A stretch of 64,000 nt of DNA from assembly GCF_001632365.1 (NCBI RefSeq), contig NW_024468532.1, positions 69,623 to 133,622 on the forward strand. The letters are read 5' to 3'. Position 1 is the stretch's first letter, and every line of letters starts with the position of its first letter. Positions 22,422 through 34,910 of this stretch are shown here, piece after piece. The notes below the pieces were generated by a model that did not search any database, was not told where the DNA came from, and worked only from the letters and a program-made list of their open reading frames with translations. The position numbers and the translations under genes were made by a program. Source of the DNA: Laetiporus sulphureus 93-53 (lineage: Eukaryota; Basidiomycota; Agaricomycetes; Polyporales; Laetiporaceae).

Positions 22422-22894
22422 GGTCGTCGCACTCTCCAGAGATGTTGGTACGTGTCGTTCGTGAAAGAATGGAGAGATTCGTGAAAGAATGGAGAGACCG
22501 AAGGAACGGTTTAAGGCGTGTATCGCGCCAGAGAATTGACCTTGGCACAGCGGTAAAGGCTGTCCAGATGGCCGCGCAGCAACCGCCCAGCGTAACGACT
22601 ATGGCAGTGCGAACCGCAGTGCGAACCAGCAGGCAGCAGCGCGACCCAACCGTGCCAGTGCCGCGGAGATTGGATTCCGCGTGCCACTGCTCCGCCCAGC
22701 GGAACCATCTTATGTACCCTCCATCTCGGACATCGACCGGCGACCGCTCCATTGTATGAATTATTGAAATGTATATGGGTATGGATAAATATACAAAATG
22801 CATTGAGATAGCACATTACGAGCCGACCCACAGCAACACAGCTAGACATCCTAATACAACGACCCTCGACAACATTCACAGTCCCATACGTACC
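22422..22894. repeat. Intergenic; 20-bp tandem duplication upstream of rhomboid gene
   Basis: 473 bp containing the rhomboid promoter and the 3' end of the ankyrin-DIL gene. A 20-bp unit, TTCGTGAAAGAATGGAGAGA, is perfectly duplicated at 22458-22477 and 22478-22497, about 40-75 bp upstream of the rhomboid start. No gene seen. Confidence 0.5.
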
Positions 22895-25800
22895 TCATTC
22901 CTCCTCTAACGGCGTCGCGATCTCCTCGATCGCGCTGTTCGCCTTTCCTCTGTTGCGCCCGGAGCGACTGCGCGTAAGAGGTGTAAAGCGCGTTTCCACC
23001 ACTACTTCACCATCCTCAGGCAACATATCGTCCGTGGTGTATGGTGGTGGTTGCTCCCAGTCCTCTTCTTCGTCCATCTCCACAGGTCTCGTCCATCGCA
23101 CTGAGGCTCTCGATCCGTCAATGGATTGGAGCATGCTGATGCCGACCTCGCGCAGCTTCTTGGCCTTCAGATGCCAGCCCAGAGCGCCGCGCGATCCAAA
23201 ACTTGCCTTACTAGCCGTTGAGTCTTGACTGAGGCGCGGGTTGGCAAGAGTTTCCTGCTCTGACGTCGATCGACTCGCTGGGAGCGCGCCGAGCATCATC
23301 GGGTCAGACGGGAGCAGTAGCGGCAGCATGTACCTAGAGTCCAGAAGCTCGCCCAGAGGTTCAGGAGCCTTGGCAGGCTCCCAGAGTGACTTCTCCCATG
23401 TACGGTCGAACAGAGCATCGATGTTACGCTGAATCGCGGACATCTCCTGAGAGTGTGTTGATGATGCACTTGAACTGCTTGGTCGAGCGGAATCCTCGTG
23501 TAATGAAGGAGACAGGCTGACAGCGTCATCACGATCGCGTTCACGCTCCCCAATCTGCGTGCCCATGTTTGTTAGTCTGTTGGACCGGGCAGATGATAAG
23601 ACTAAACGTACCTCCTTGCGAAGTGCTTCCACCCCGAGCTTGACCCGATGTCTTTCCCAGTCCTTTTGCATTTGCGCAAGGTACTGGTTGCACTCCTCTG
23701 TCATGCGCGGTTCGTTGACTTCGTATCGATAGTCTCGTACGGCGCGACGCATCTATGCTTGAGTCAGTGCTCCAGTGGCAAGGCACCGTAGATGATACAC
23801 ATACCTGGAGCGGGTTCAGATTTCGTAGGGTCTGAATGGTTGCGATGAGGTTAGGGAATTCGGTTATAGATGAAAGACTCTGCCAATGCGTCAGTGATGA
23901 TCACGAAGAGCAAGATGCCTAATAATGCGTACCTGCAACCACGTCAGAAGGTCCTTGACGGGAGCAAAATGTGACCCTATACCCCGCGGAAGCTGCATCT
24001 CGCCGATCCATTCCTCCAAGACACTGAGATTCATGCTGATCTGGACGGCTCTCGACCTAGGAGTTTAAATTAGTGCTTCTGTTCATGCGATGACTAGCAT
24101 CGACGACATACCGGCAGATGTACTTTTTGCGCGTCAGCACACGATTGAAAGTCTCGCCTGAGGCAGCGTCACTAATTCAGCGCTGAACATGAGCATGCAG
24201 CATCCTTACATGCTGTCCAATACATGACTTGCGACCACAGCTGAACGACCAGCGCAGGATTAATGCCGGAGAGTGCCAGAAGGGTATGCAGGGCAGTGAT
24301 GAACGCGGTGATGTCTTTCGGCGAGGGTGGTGGCGGGGTCGGAGGAGTCGTATCCGTGAATAGCGAGTGCAGGGGTGTGGCAGCGGCGGACGGGGCACGG
24401 GCTCGGGTGAGTGTCTGGCGTATCGACGCGAAGCCGCGCTGGTTTGTGGGTGACGCGGAGTTTGGAGGTCCAGGAGAAGACGGTCTGCTGGGAGATCTCG
24501 GCGCCGCAGGTGCGCTGTTACGCACGGAGGTGCCGTTAGCCGCCGCTTTTTTCTTGCCACCAGCAAACGAGCGCAGGAAAGACCACTCTGATTCGAACTG
24601 AATGGATTCGAACTCGGTCGAGAGCGGTGTGTAATCCAATAGCGCCGCATCTAGCAGTTGATCGATCTTTCGTTCAGCCAGTCGGATGATGAACACTGGA
24701 TACTAGTTAAATACTGCGAACGCTTCAGCGGAGGGAGGAACCTCACCAAAGACTGAATTGAGGATCTCTTCGATTAACGTGAAGGATCCCAGTATCTCGC
24801 ATGCCTGGTTAAGATCCTTGTCGCATCGCATTAGATGTAACCAAACAGTGGTGTTATAGAGCCAGAAAATAAGTGCAGTTGCGTCTTCCGAGCAATTCTG
24901 CAGGTATGTTTCACCAAGATGTACAAAGCTGAGGGAGCGTTGTGGCTTACAAAAAACGTCTCTTCAATCGCGTCTGTTGCTCCAATGATCAGGTCGTCAA
25001 GCCAATTGTGATCGCAATTGAGACAGGCAAATCGTGCTAGCATGTAAAGTGCATTAGCCGGCTCTGTATTGCGCAGTGATGGCTTGAAGTCTGTGATGAG
25101 TGACTGGAAGATGTCCGGCAGCGCTAGCGGAGAGAAGACCAGCATGGAGGTATAATCCATTGGAGGAGTCTGTAGGTGGTCTTAGCAGTCTACACTAAAT
25201 TGAATGGAAGCCACGCACGAAAGGGGTATCACTGAAACTGTCGTCTTCATCTTCCTCCTCGAATAAGTCGGTGAAGGGGCCCAAGCCTTGATCACCCCAC
25301 CACCTTCGACTAATGCCCAAGATTTTCTCCACGTCGTCCTGCAAGCTCTTTCGCTTGTCTATAAGGCGTGTGCGCTGTTCTGACAAACGACGTTGCTCCT
25401 CCATTCTACCTCCTTTCCACCCTTCGCCGCGCATCGCTTCCTCCAAGAAGAGAGCAACATGCTCTCGTCCAGGAATTGTAGAATGTGCGGTAACGATATC
25501 CAAGGGTGTCAGTTTCCGCATGGTAATCGAAAACGGTGATGCGCCGTGTGTAAGAAGGTGAGACACCAGAGTTGGGGGAGACAGAAGTGCGGCATAATGG
25601 AGTGGACTCCAACCAGCTGTGTAGATCCGTCAATAGCGACCAGAGTTGGAAATCTGGCGGAACACCGACCTTTGTCCGCAGTGTTGACATCACAACCTTC
25701 AGAGATCAGCAGCCTGATGCACTCCTCCCGCTCAATGTCCCGCTCGACCTCAAACCCAAATCCAAGAATTATGGTGCTAATGAGTCCGAGACCGTCCTCA

Positions 25801-26042
25801 TCCTGCTTCCCGAGGTCCACGTACGGGCCCGCATTGGGATCGGTGAGCAAATGTGAGAGCAGCTGCAGGTCGCCAAACTGGCAGGCGCGTGTCAAGCAGT
25901 GTGAAACGAGGTCTGTCCTCTGCTGCGGAGAGAGGCCAACGGAAGGCGAGAGGAGGTGAGATACTTGCGGTGGTGTCGGGTATAATGGCTGTAGGTCAGG
26001 TTCAACGGTCAGGTCCTCTGAAGTCACAGAGGCAGAAGCCAT
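22895..26042 (-). CDS. Ankyrin-repeat and DIL (dilute) domain protein
   Basis: A multi-exon minus-strand gene. Residues ~45-200 hold ankyrin repeats (RACQFGDLQLLSHLL, IRLLISEGCDVNTADK, and ASPFSITMRKLTPLDIV with a likely preceding W-S-P-L-H-Y repeat). A helical segment follows (EEQRRLSEQRTRLIDKRKSL). The C-terminal half is a dilute domain: MDYTSMLVFSPLALP, ANALYMLARFACLNC, a region around RKIDQLLDAALLDY, a disordered insert, then the helices ending SITEFPNLIATIQTLRNLNP. DIL domains form the globular cargo-binding tail of class V myosins. Here there is no motor, so the protein is likely a stand-alone adaptor in vesicle or organelle traffic; that role is inference. The last ~200 residues are polar and serine-rich. 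It is divergent from RRP15 across about 0.43 kb. Confidence 0.82.
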
Positions 26043-26468
26043 CTTCGCTAGAGGCTATAGCAACGCCTTCTAGAGTGATATTCTGATGACCAAAGCAATG
26101 TATGAGCGATCATGAGACCTGAATTTCGGTCCTCGCGTCTGTACACTCACATGGACGCGTAGAAACGGGCATGCAGATGAGGCACCTAGATCGTTACGGG
26201 ATCGTGAACCCTGTGGTGAGCCAAATAAAGACCGTAAATCGTCTTGTAGGCCGAGATAGCCAACGGGGATGATGGGAAAGGAGGACAAGTCAGTGCATCG
26301 GTCGTGGCAGAGACCGTAGCAGAGATCTGACCGGTCCACCATGGGCGCCAACGCGTGGTAGCCGCTTCCCCTGCGATCACTACTGCTCAATTTGGTCTCC
26401 GTCTGTCCCTCTTTGCTTGCTCACGTTCGCCTCTGCATATTCTATCCCTTCGTCTAGACACCTGTGCC
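26043..26468. promoter_or_regulatory. Divergent promoter, ankyrin-DIL / RRP15
   Basis: 426 bp shared upstream region between two divergent starts. No obvious TATA box or repeated motif was seen. Confidence 0.4.
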
Positions 26469-27295
26469 ATGCCCGATACGGAATCAATTCCTTCTAAACG
26501 ACGACAGCTCTCTCCTGCTGACAAGATATCAGAGGAAGATGATGCTGTTGTTCGCGCGGACGACGACAACGTCTCAATGAAAGATTCTAATTCACCAGCG
26601 TCATCCGCGAGCGAAGCGGACGACTCGCCAGATACAGAGGACGAGATCGCAGAAGTGCGGCGGCCAAAGTCAAAGAAGACGTTAAAGCGCAAGAGGCGAG
26701 CCACGGATGCGACGCATTTCGGTGCAACTCTCCAGTCTCTACTGAATACAGATGCGCCATCTATCTTGCCTCTGTCACTCAAGCCATCGATTGCGAGAAA
26801 ACGGAACAATGAGAAACTCGAAAAGAAGGGGAAGAAGGTGCTACAAGTAGAGAGGAAGGAGAAGGAAGAGAAGGGCCGGATTAGGGACGTAATTGGCGGG
26901 TGGGGAGGGGAAAGCGAGCGAGCTCTCAGAAAGGTAGCCCAACGAGGAGGTAGGTCGCAAACATCTTGTACCTCAAACATGTTTGCAAACCGGTGCCATG
27001 CAGTGGTGAAATTATTCAACGCTATTCAACAATCACAAGCTGCATCAAATGCTGTTGCCGGAGAAGCAAAAGCGCACAGAGGTTCCGGCAAGCCAACATT
27101 ACCTGCGCCAACTATCGGCAAGCCTATAGCAAAGAAGGGGAAACGGAAAGACAACCTTATCGGCAGAGGGAAAGAGGGTACGTGATTCCGTCGTTCAGTC
27201 TGTGATGCGCAACTCATGTAGAAAATGAAGCAAATCTCGGTCAAGATGATTTCCTCGACATAATCCGGTCTGGAGGCACAGTATCCAAAGCATAG
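26469..27295 (+). CDS. RRP15: Ribosomal RNA-processing protein Rrp15
   Basis: Exons 26469-26949, 27004-27177 and 27222-27295 give a protein of about 242 residues. After an acidic, serine-rich N-terminus comes a basic stretch (KKTLKRKRRATDATHFG), then the Rrp15 domain: ATLQSLLNTD, a Lys-rich coiled coil (KKGKKVLQVERKEKEEK) and the signature ERALRKVAQRGVVKLFNAIQ. The third exon adds the conserved ending DFLDIIRSGGTVSKA, which a simple frame ending at 27185 would miss. Rrp15 is a nucleolar pre-60S factor needed for 27S pre-rRNA processing. Start: first ATG after a pyrimidine-rich leader. Confidence 0.93.
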
Positions 27296-27725
27296 CCCGG
27301 ACTTCTGTTCAAGCCTGCTCCTCCGCCCATAGGGCTCGCTCAATCAGTGAGATGCTTATGCTCAGCCGTCGCAGAATCAGAGTGCCCTTATTTCGCGAGC
27401 AGTACATCTATCATTGACTTAGCAATTGCGTGGTTGAGCGTACTGCCTTCAACGGCTGATGACGGTTGCATCGTGCTACGTCGAATAGAACCTCACGTAA
27501 CCCGTAATCCCACGTTGACTCAGACTTGAAACGCTCTTGCGTTTTTGCGTACAAAGTCCCGTAAAGAGGCAATCGAGCTAACATGTCGGTTCGGGCGCGT
27601 GATGAATCATGAAACTCTCCGGGCCAGGCCCGGAATAATCTGATCGAGGATGCCCGACAGCGTGGTGCTTGCCCTAAATTCAACGCCTTCCATAAAATCT
27701 TCCCACCATCTTTCTGGGCTTCTCC
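27296..27725. other. Intergenic RRP15-GID8
   Basis: 430 bp between two plus-strand genes; RRP15 3' end and GID8 promoter. No gene supported; a minus-strand frame crossing this area is an antisense shadow of GID8's first exon. Confidence 0.45.
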
Positions 27726-28885
27726 ATGGTCCGTCTCATCTGCAGCTTCTGTGGCACGAGACTCTTCGCTAACCACGCTTAAAGCCCCTTCAGAAAATCT
27801 TGCAGGAAGAGTGGGAACGTCGGCTGCACGATGTGCAGGTTTCCAAGAAGTGAGTCGCCCTTCCTTCACCTCGTGCTGTCCACGGCGGAAGACACAAGAT
27901 GAATGTATAAATTGGGAATCTCTCTGAACCCAGATGAGCTAAATCTTTATCGCATGTATTACCTGATGCTTCCTGTCTCCCTTGCTTTCGCGACTCGCGA
28001 ACGAGAATACATGGCTGACGTGTTGCACTCCAACAGTGACCTGAATCGCCTTGTGATGGACTACCTCGTCATAGAGGGCTATAAAACCGCAGCGGAGGAG
28101 TTCAGCCGCGAGACCGGCATGGAGTCTCCTGTCGATTTCGAAAGCATCGAGAGTAGGATGAATATTCGTGAGGCATTGCAGCGCGGGGATGTGGGTGACG
28201 CCATCACACGCGTCAATGACCTTAATCCGGAGGTGAGTATTGGTTGAAAGATTGCGTTGTCTGTTTCCCCCAAAGGATTAAATACTTCATGCACCACACA
28301 TAGACCCTTTCGGGTCAATGCTGATACATGATATCCAAAACTTCAGTCTTCAATATGATTCTCTTTCACAGATTCATTTTTCGATATACATATGTGCTAA
28401 CGGCATGCTCCATGTAGATTTTGGACACCAATCCTGCGTTGTACTTTCACCTCCAACAGCAACGGCTCATCGAGTACATTCGCCAAGGCAATGTTGCGGA
28501 GGCACTGCGGTTCGCTCAGGAAGAGTTAGCCCCGAGGGGCGAGGAAAGTCCGGAGTTTTTGTCTGAACTCGAGCGGACGATGGCGCTTCTGGCGTTCGAA
28601 TCCTCACCCATGGCCCCGCCAGCCGTGACTGAACTCCTATCACCGGCACAGCGCATGAAGACAGCCGGCGAGGTGAATGCGGCCATCTTGGAGAGTCTAA
28701 GCCAAGGCAAGGAGGCGAAGCTGGTCGGCTTATTGCGACTTCTGCATTGGGGCGAGAATCTACTGGGCGAGCGGGCAGAGTTCCCAAAGGTACGGCATTA
28801 GACATGTGGATCGGAAAACTCGAATTTGACATGGTCCTTTCAGCTCGACCTCAATGCAGGAACGTTTTCATATCCAGCGAAGTAG
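27726..28885 (+). CDS. GID8: GID/CTLH E3 ligase subunit Gid8
   Basis: The core is spelled by exons 28037-28232, 28418-28789 and 28844-28885: a LisH motif (NDLNRLVMDYLVIEGYKTAA), a CTLH region (SRMNIREALQRGDVGDAI) and a CRA region (RLIEYIRQGNVAEALRFAQ through LLHWGENLLGERAEFPK). A further 5' exon ends at 27849: EEWERRLHDVQVSK, read up to a GTGAGT donor, splices to 28037 and restores the family-typical junction VSK-NDLNRL. Its upstream start is not certain; an ATG at 27726 followed at once by a possible donor, with a CTAAC branch point before 27800, is the best candidate. Gid8 scaffolds the GID/CTLH ubiquitin ligase that degrades gluconeogenic enzymes in yeast. A longer N-terminus running through 27903-28036 is an alternative but lacks the conserved WERRL block. 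Confidence 0.88.
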
Positions 28886-29675
28886 AGTTGACACGGGACC
28901 AAGGGTGCACGGAGCTTGTAAGATCTTGATCTGCGTTTCCGGGACTTTGATATTACTGGTGTACCTATTGTTTTTATATGCGAATCGGATTCGCTGCGAA
29001 GTTCCGCCCTTCGCATCATTGAAGATTTGGAACGGACTAATATCCCTCAGCGCTCCGACGCCCACTTCTAAGGCGAGTATTGACTTTGCTGACCGGGTGA
29101 ATGCGCGACTACGTTGTATGGTACGGCCCTCTGCGGTCGGTGCCGCAGCACTATCCCTGACTCGTCTAGAGGACCTAATCATGCGTAGCTACAGGTGAGC
29201 GCTCGCGGATCGAGAGACATCCGGAGATTGCGAGGTTGCTGCGTGGGCGAGGCCTGGTCATGGGCTCAAGAAGCCAGCAGCCTTGAGGCGTGAATGGGCG
29301 GGTTCGAGATAGAATGATGATAAGAGGGCGCATCTCGGAGCGTCATGCTGCGACTGAGGAGAGAATTATGGTGAAACCAGCGGCAGCTGCTGAGTTGCCA
29401 ACTCTCCGTTGCACCGTGCTTAGTCAGCAGAGGCAGCCTTAGTGCCAGGCACTGGCCGCAACGCTTTGGGTCGCCTTCGCGGTTCACGTCCACCCCGACG
29501 ACGTTGTCCTCCTCGCGCGTCCTCCCCCGCGCAGCCCCCGCACCCTTGTATATCGCCTTCACGAGCTTGGTTCTCATCGGCTGGTATCCGTCAACTCTCC
29601 CTCCTTTATCCCTCACTTCACAGCCCAGAATCCGACGCGTCCTCCATTTCTGTTTCGCCCGTCGCGATCAACACC
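28886..29675. other. Intergenic with an unassigned coding-like stretch
   Basis: 790 bp between GID8 and BCK1. Plus-strand segments at about 28926-29077 (DLDLRFRDFDITGVPIVFIC, then RIIEDLERTNIPQRSD) and 29080-29275 (VNARLRCMVRPSAVGAAAL, TRLEDLIMRSYR, then RIERHPEIARLLRGRGL) read like protein in different frames. They could be exons of a small gene or a relic; no family is recognised and no start was found. The remainder is probably the BCK1 promoter and leader. Confidence 0.3.
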
Positions 29676-32600
29676 ATGTCTGACGACACAAGATCCATCA
29701 AGACACGCAAGCTGCGACCTCGGATTCTGGTCGTCAACAACCCCAGTCCGGACGAACCGTCGGGCAGTGACGATGACCGGCCAGTGCCACCCCATGCGGA
29801 GACCACCACCTATGACTACCATTCGCGTCCGCTCCCTAGCCCAGCCCATTCAGCACCGATAGATAGATCCCAGCAGTCTTCAACATCGCAGGTCCCTCCT
29901 CCCGTCACCACCAGCATGCCGGAGCAGAGACATTACTACCCATCATCATCGCGGTCCAATCCATCTAATCCCACTCTCTCTTCTCCTTCCAGCACAAGCT
30001 CACCTGCTTTTGAGTCGACACCTCCTCCCAGTACTCCTGGCCAGAGCATTCCTCCTGTAGACTTACAGAGCGACCGCACCTTCAGGCAGGACGTTGTGAT
30101 CTTGTCCACACCCACACCTGACAGGACTGATGGTTGTCCCCCGTCAACCTCCCGACCTGCGAAGCTCTATGCTAGTATCAAGAATCACTTGTCTCGCCCA
30201 AGGCATGGCCGACATTCCTCCAACAATAGCAGCAGACCTTCCAGTGTATGTCACCATTGTTATTGCGCGAGTTATTGTTCTGACGTGGTGTCAGTCGCCT
30301 ACAACGGGCACCTCTGATTCTTATCCACCATATCCGCTTTATGGAGCGACTACCAATGAGAAGATTACTCTTCTCGTGACAAGAGATGCCGATAGCTTTT
30401 CTCTCGTCGACATCAGCGGTGCGATGACTCCTGCCTTCATTCGAGAACGTATTTTTTCCAAGGTATCTGGTTTTCTTCACACATGCTATATGTGCTGACA
30501 CAGTCAATGCGATCCAGCTGCAGATTGCTGACGAGGAACAGCCTCATTATTCTATCTATCGCACGGAGATAGGCGAATACGCGATCGGCGACGCTTTAAC
30601 AGACGAACAACTGTTTGAACTCTCTCGCATGCAAGGGGACGACAAGGGTACCGTGAAGCTGTTAGTATCCCACTCGTCAGTAGCCGTTCATGAACCACCA
30701 CACGATGTGGGCCTGGTTTCCCCGACTGTCAACGTACCCCCTCCTCCTGTGTTACCCCAGTTGACTTTACATCCTCTGCGTCCTGTCCCGCGTAATCGGT
30801 CGAGACATGGCAGTCAATCCTCTGCTAGTGAGCAACAGCAAGTTGATGTCTCGGGCGAGTATGATGCGTCGGTATCTGATGACGAACTTGGTGATCACGA
30901 GCCTCGCCGCAATACTGTCCGCCCGCCCGCTCAATCATGGCTGCCCAACAACTCCCAGACGACCACGTCTCCGGTCGTCAATCGACCACACTCTCCGACC
31001 TCAGCTGGAGGCAACACGATGCGCAGCGGGTCTGACTCTCCCGCAGTCCGGCCGGATGGACCTCGCGGAATTGCGTCTACGGCACCTCTCTCGATCTCTC
31101 CTCGCAATCAGAGGAACCATGACGTTACATCGCGATGGAACCACCATTCAGTTCCCAGCCCTGACGGCACTGTTGAGGACAGGTCTATACCGCCAAACGA
31201 AGGTCGAGCGGAGTCTCCTGAGAAGTATCGACGTACTGCTTACGGTGTAGAGGATAGACTTAAGCAGGGTCGGGAGAGAGAACGCGAGGTCGAGAGGCGT
31301 AAAGAAGGGCTCATCCGCAAGGAAGGTCCTCCTAACGCGAGCAATCAAACAGCCACTCTTGATGGTTGGACAATGGTGTCATCTGAGACACCTACCAGTG
31401 ACTATAAGGGCGATCGCCCCGCTACTCCCCAGGATGCGCGTTCCCCGTCATCCAGATACCCTGGCATGTCTACCAGGTATTCGCCGTTCTTAGCTCGAGC
31501 TCCTATGGTGGGTATTGGTGAGCCTCTGAACCGCATGAAAAGGCATAAGGGCCAGCCCGTACCTGCCAACTGGCCTGTTCTATATAAAGAACCCATGCCT
31601 CAAGGCAAGGCAGATTCCCATCCTGTTCCGAAGGTATCGCGCATGTTGGCGAAGAGTATGACGGATATGAGGAATGCGTATAAGCAGTCGCATCCTCCTG
31701 CCCTTCAGCCTGGACGCCCTTCAAAGCCCCAACAGCCTGTGCTTCCCGTCACACCGAGGCCATCGACTGGCGGCAGCGTCACCTCGGGGACTGGCGTTTT
31801 GCAGAGCAGTTCATCTGCTAAGGATGCTCCTTATTCTGGTCATAGTAGTGCTGGCCGCGAGAACTCAGCACAGAGGTCGTATGAAGCTCATCGTGGCGGA
31901 ACACCGCAGGCCGTTCTTTCACCTCCTAGGCCTACAATGTATCAGTCCCCTAATGTCACTGGGATAGGTCACTTGGGTGCTACGTCACCAGGCCAAGATC
32001 CCTATCCGCGACCGCGTTCTGCCCTTGATGAAAGAGGAGACTCACCAGTTCCTCCCTATGGCATGTATATCTCTCCCAAGGGCGAAAAATTGGTCCAAGA
32101 GACTACATCGTCTCGCCCGGCGCCATTGTCGCCTCCGACTTTGGATCACCGTGGCCACTCAAATCAAGGAGGCCTCATACGGGAAGATGCCTTTTCGGTC
32201 CCCTTCAAACCGTCTGCTGTACCTCTGGTGGAGCAGCACTCAGCTCTCCACAATGCAGCACCATCTCCGTCGACGCAGGTTAGGCGTGGACCCCGTACTC
32301 CTCCCCGTAGTCCCGACGTTCCTCAACCTGCTCAACAGGAGAACCGAGGCACGGATCCTGCTCGTACCACCTCTCATCCTCCTCAACGTGAGCCAATGGT
32401 GTTCGCAGGATCTGATCGTGGCGTGCTAGAAGAAAGCGTCAGTTCTGAGTCAACCATGAGACGGGATGAACATGCACTGTGGGAGGGTCTGGTAGACGAG
32501 AATGCTATTGAGGGTACTATCATGCCGCGTTTGCCGCCTGCTCAACCTCTTGCGCCTCTCAAGCTCTCTGAGCAATTATCACATTCGTTCTCTGACAATT

Positions 32601-34457
32601 CCGCGAATGGCACGATGATGAGCGAGGCTCGATCGGCGGACGATGACGATGATTCCGAGGACGACAGTCTTTTTTGGGCTGTGCCGCCGCAAAAGTCCTC
32701 TGAGAGAAGCCAGAAGTCAAGCTTGAAGACAAACGCTCGTCCTGCGCTTGCACGTTTGAGCATAGATGGCACTCCTTCGATCAGTTCGTCTTCAGCCACT
32801 CCTCAAAATCCTGATACGTCAAAGCAGCCTCCGCCGAATTTCCCTGCCCCGCCAAGTTACATTCCTCCTCCTCCACCTCTGTCTCGCCGTACGAATCCAC
32901 GATCTGCCAACGCAACACGCAAACCGCAGGCTGACCGGACAAGCAGGTTCGACCGTGACGATGATACTTGGGCACCACGGCCGCCACCAGAAGATGTGTA
33001 CGACCGGCTCGATCAATTCTTCCCGGAGCATGATCTCGACCATCCTGTTATCGAGATGCCCTCTGGAGGGTCCTCTCCCACGTCTACTGATAATCCTGCT
33101 CCTGCGCCTCATCGATCACGGCATAAGAAATCCATTCGTGTTGTGGCAGAAGAGCGGAAGAATTGGATTGATCGCAATTCTCGTCTGCATAACTCTTCAG
33201 GCGGCGCCAATTTGTGGAAGAGGAATACGAAGTTGTGGGACAGCAAGCTTGAAGAGGTCACGACACAACTGGCGAAGGCAGATATACCCCCGCTTCCACA
33301 AGATACCTCACCTAGCGTGCAGACCAGACGTAAGTGCGCCATCCTCGTTGAGGCATTATATATGCTTAATAACCTCCCGCAGCAATTTTCCGATGGGTCC
33401 GTGGGCAGTTGATCGGAAAAGGCACGTATGGGAAAGTGTACCTGGCGCTGAATGCTACTACTGGTGATATGATTGCTGTGAAGCAAGTAGAGATGCCTCG
33501 CACCGCCAGCGACAAGAGCGATACTCGTCAGATTTCTGTGGTTGAAGCTCTCAAACTAGAAAGCGAGACCCTCAAAGACCTTGACCATCCCAACATTGTT
33601 CAGTATCTCGGCTTCGAGGAGACGCCAACGTTCTTGAGCATGTACGTCCCCAATCCCATCAGTGGGTCTTCGCCTACTAACATATCAATGTCAGTTTTTT
33701 GGAGTATGTCCCTGGTGGCTCCATCGCCAGTTGTCTGCGCAAATACGGCAGCTTCGATGAAGATGTCACGAAGTCGTTTACCGGGCAGATCTTGGATGGT
33801 CTGGACTACCTCCACAGTAAAGGTATTCTACATCGGGTGAGTCAATCATCAACCAACATATCGGTACATTGCACTCATCGTTTGATGTGCAGGACCTCAA
33901 AGCGGATAACATCCTCGTGGAGACGACTGGTATCTGCAAGATCTCTGATTTCGGTATTTCAAAACGGACGGAAGACGTTAATGTGATCGGGGAGTACACT
34001 TCTATGCAAGGCAGTGTGTTTTGGATGGCTCCGGAGGTGATCAACAGTCAGCAAAGAGGATACAACTCCAAGATTGACATTTGGAGCGTCGGTTGCGTTG
34101 TATATGAGATGTGGACGGGCGAACGGCCGTGGAACGGGCAAGAAGCGGTTGCGGTTCTTATACGCGTGAGTCACGTCGGTCGCATGGACATGAGCATTTT
34201 CGTAACTTGCTGCGACAGTTATACCAAACGAAAGAAGCACCGCCAGTACCCAACGACATATGTCTATCTCCTCTTGCCGACGATTTTCGCAGGAAATGCT
34301 TCGCGATGTGAGTTACCGTGACCTGTGATCGCAGCCGCGCTCACGCCGTTGTAACAGGAACCCCGACGAGCGACCGAGTGCTGCTGAACTACGAAAGCAC
34401 TCATACCTTGAACTCCAGCCGGGCTGGACATTTAATTCCTTCAAGCAGCCGGATTGA
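29676..34457 (+). CDS. BCK1: MAPKKK of the cell-wall-integrity pathway (Bck1-type)
   Basis: A long multi-exon gene of about 1,400 codons. The N-terminus is Ser/Pro-rich. A small ubiquitin-like region follows ([51 protein letters not shown]), then about 800 disordered residues with many SP/TP sites. The kinase domain fills the last ~330 residues: glycine loop [20 protein letters not shown] (Lys), [17 protein letters not shown], activation segment [32 protein letters not shown], ending in ELQPGWTF. The PRTASDKSD insert after the kinase Lys and the GSVFWMAPE motif point to Bck1/Ste11-class MAPKKKs, and the N-terminal region favours Bck1. In yeast Bck1 passes the Pkc1 signal to Mkk1/2 and Slt2 during wall stress. 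The stop is in the exon ending FKQPD. Confidence 0.92.
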
Positions 34458-34910
34458 TCAGTCATTTATTACATATCCATTTGCACAGTAGCATGTCGAC
34501 GTCACGATATCTCTCTCCGTTTACATCTCTCATGTCATGTCTTGAACAACCATCCTGTCATCATTACTACCCATCCTCGCTTGTTTTCTTTACCTCCAGT
34601 ACCATCCTGCTTGATAGTACCCTGCATACGTCCAGTTCTCAACCAGTCACGCATACAGTCTCTTTTGCACCACAGCTTCCTGTAGCCTCCCTCATTAATC
34701 AAATACCTTCCATGTGCTTTGATGATTGTGAAATATGCCCGCCACTATGTAACTACATGTGCTTAGTCTTGAAGCGGACATCGCGCGAAAGCATAGTTCC
34801 TTTCAGGGAGATGCCGCCGGCTGAACAGCGTGCAATATTGTGTCTTACTGTATAACGCGAGCAAGGATGTTAACTGCACTGAATCTCCAGAACAACTCTT
34901 TGCACGTAGG
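34458..34910. other. Intergenic between converging genes
   Basis: 453 bp between BCK1 and the converging CXXC zinc-binding gene. A 133-codon plus frame here has biased Ser/Cys composition and looks like 3' untranslated sequence. No gene seen. Confidence 0.5.

Noticed and set aside
27411..27869. 152-codon minus-strand open frame
   Set aside because: It overlaps the hidden GID8 first exon on the other strand and shows no domain.
34454..34855. 133-codon plus frame after BCK1
   Set aside because: It starts at the BCK1 stop, has biased Ser/Cys composition and fits 3' untranslated sequence.
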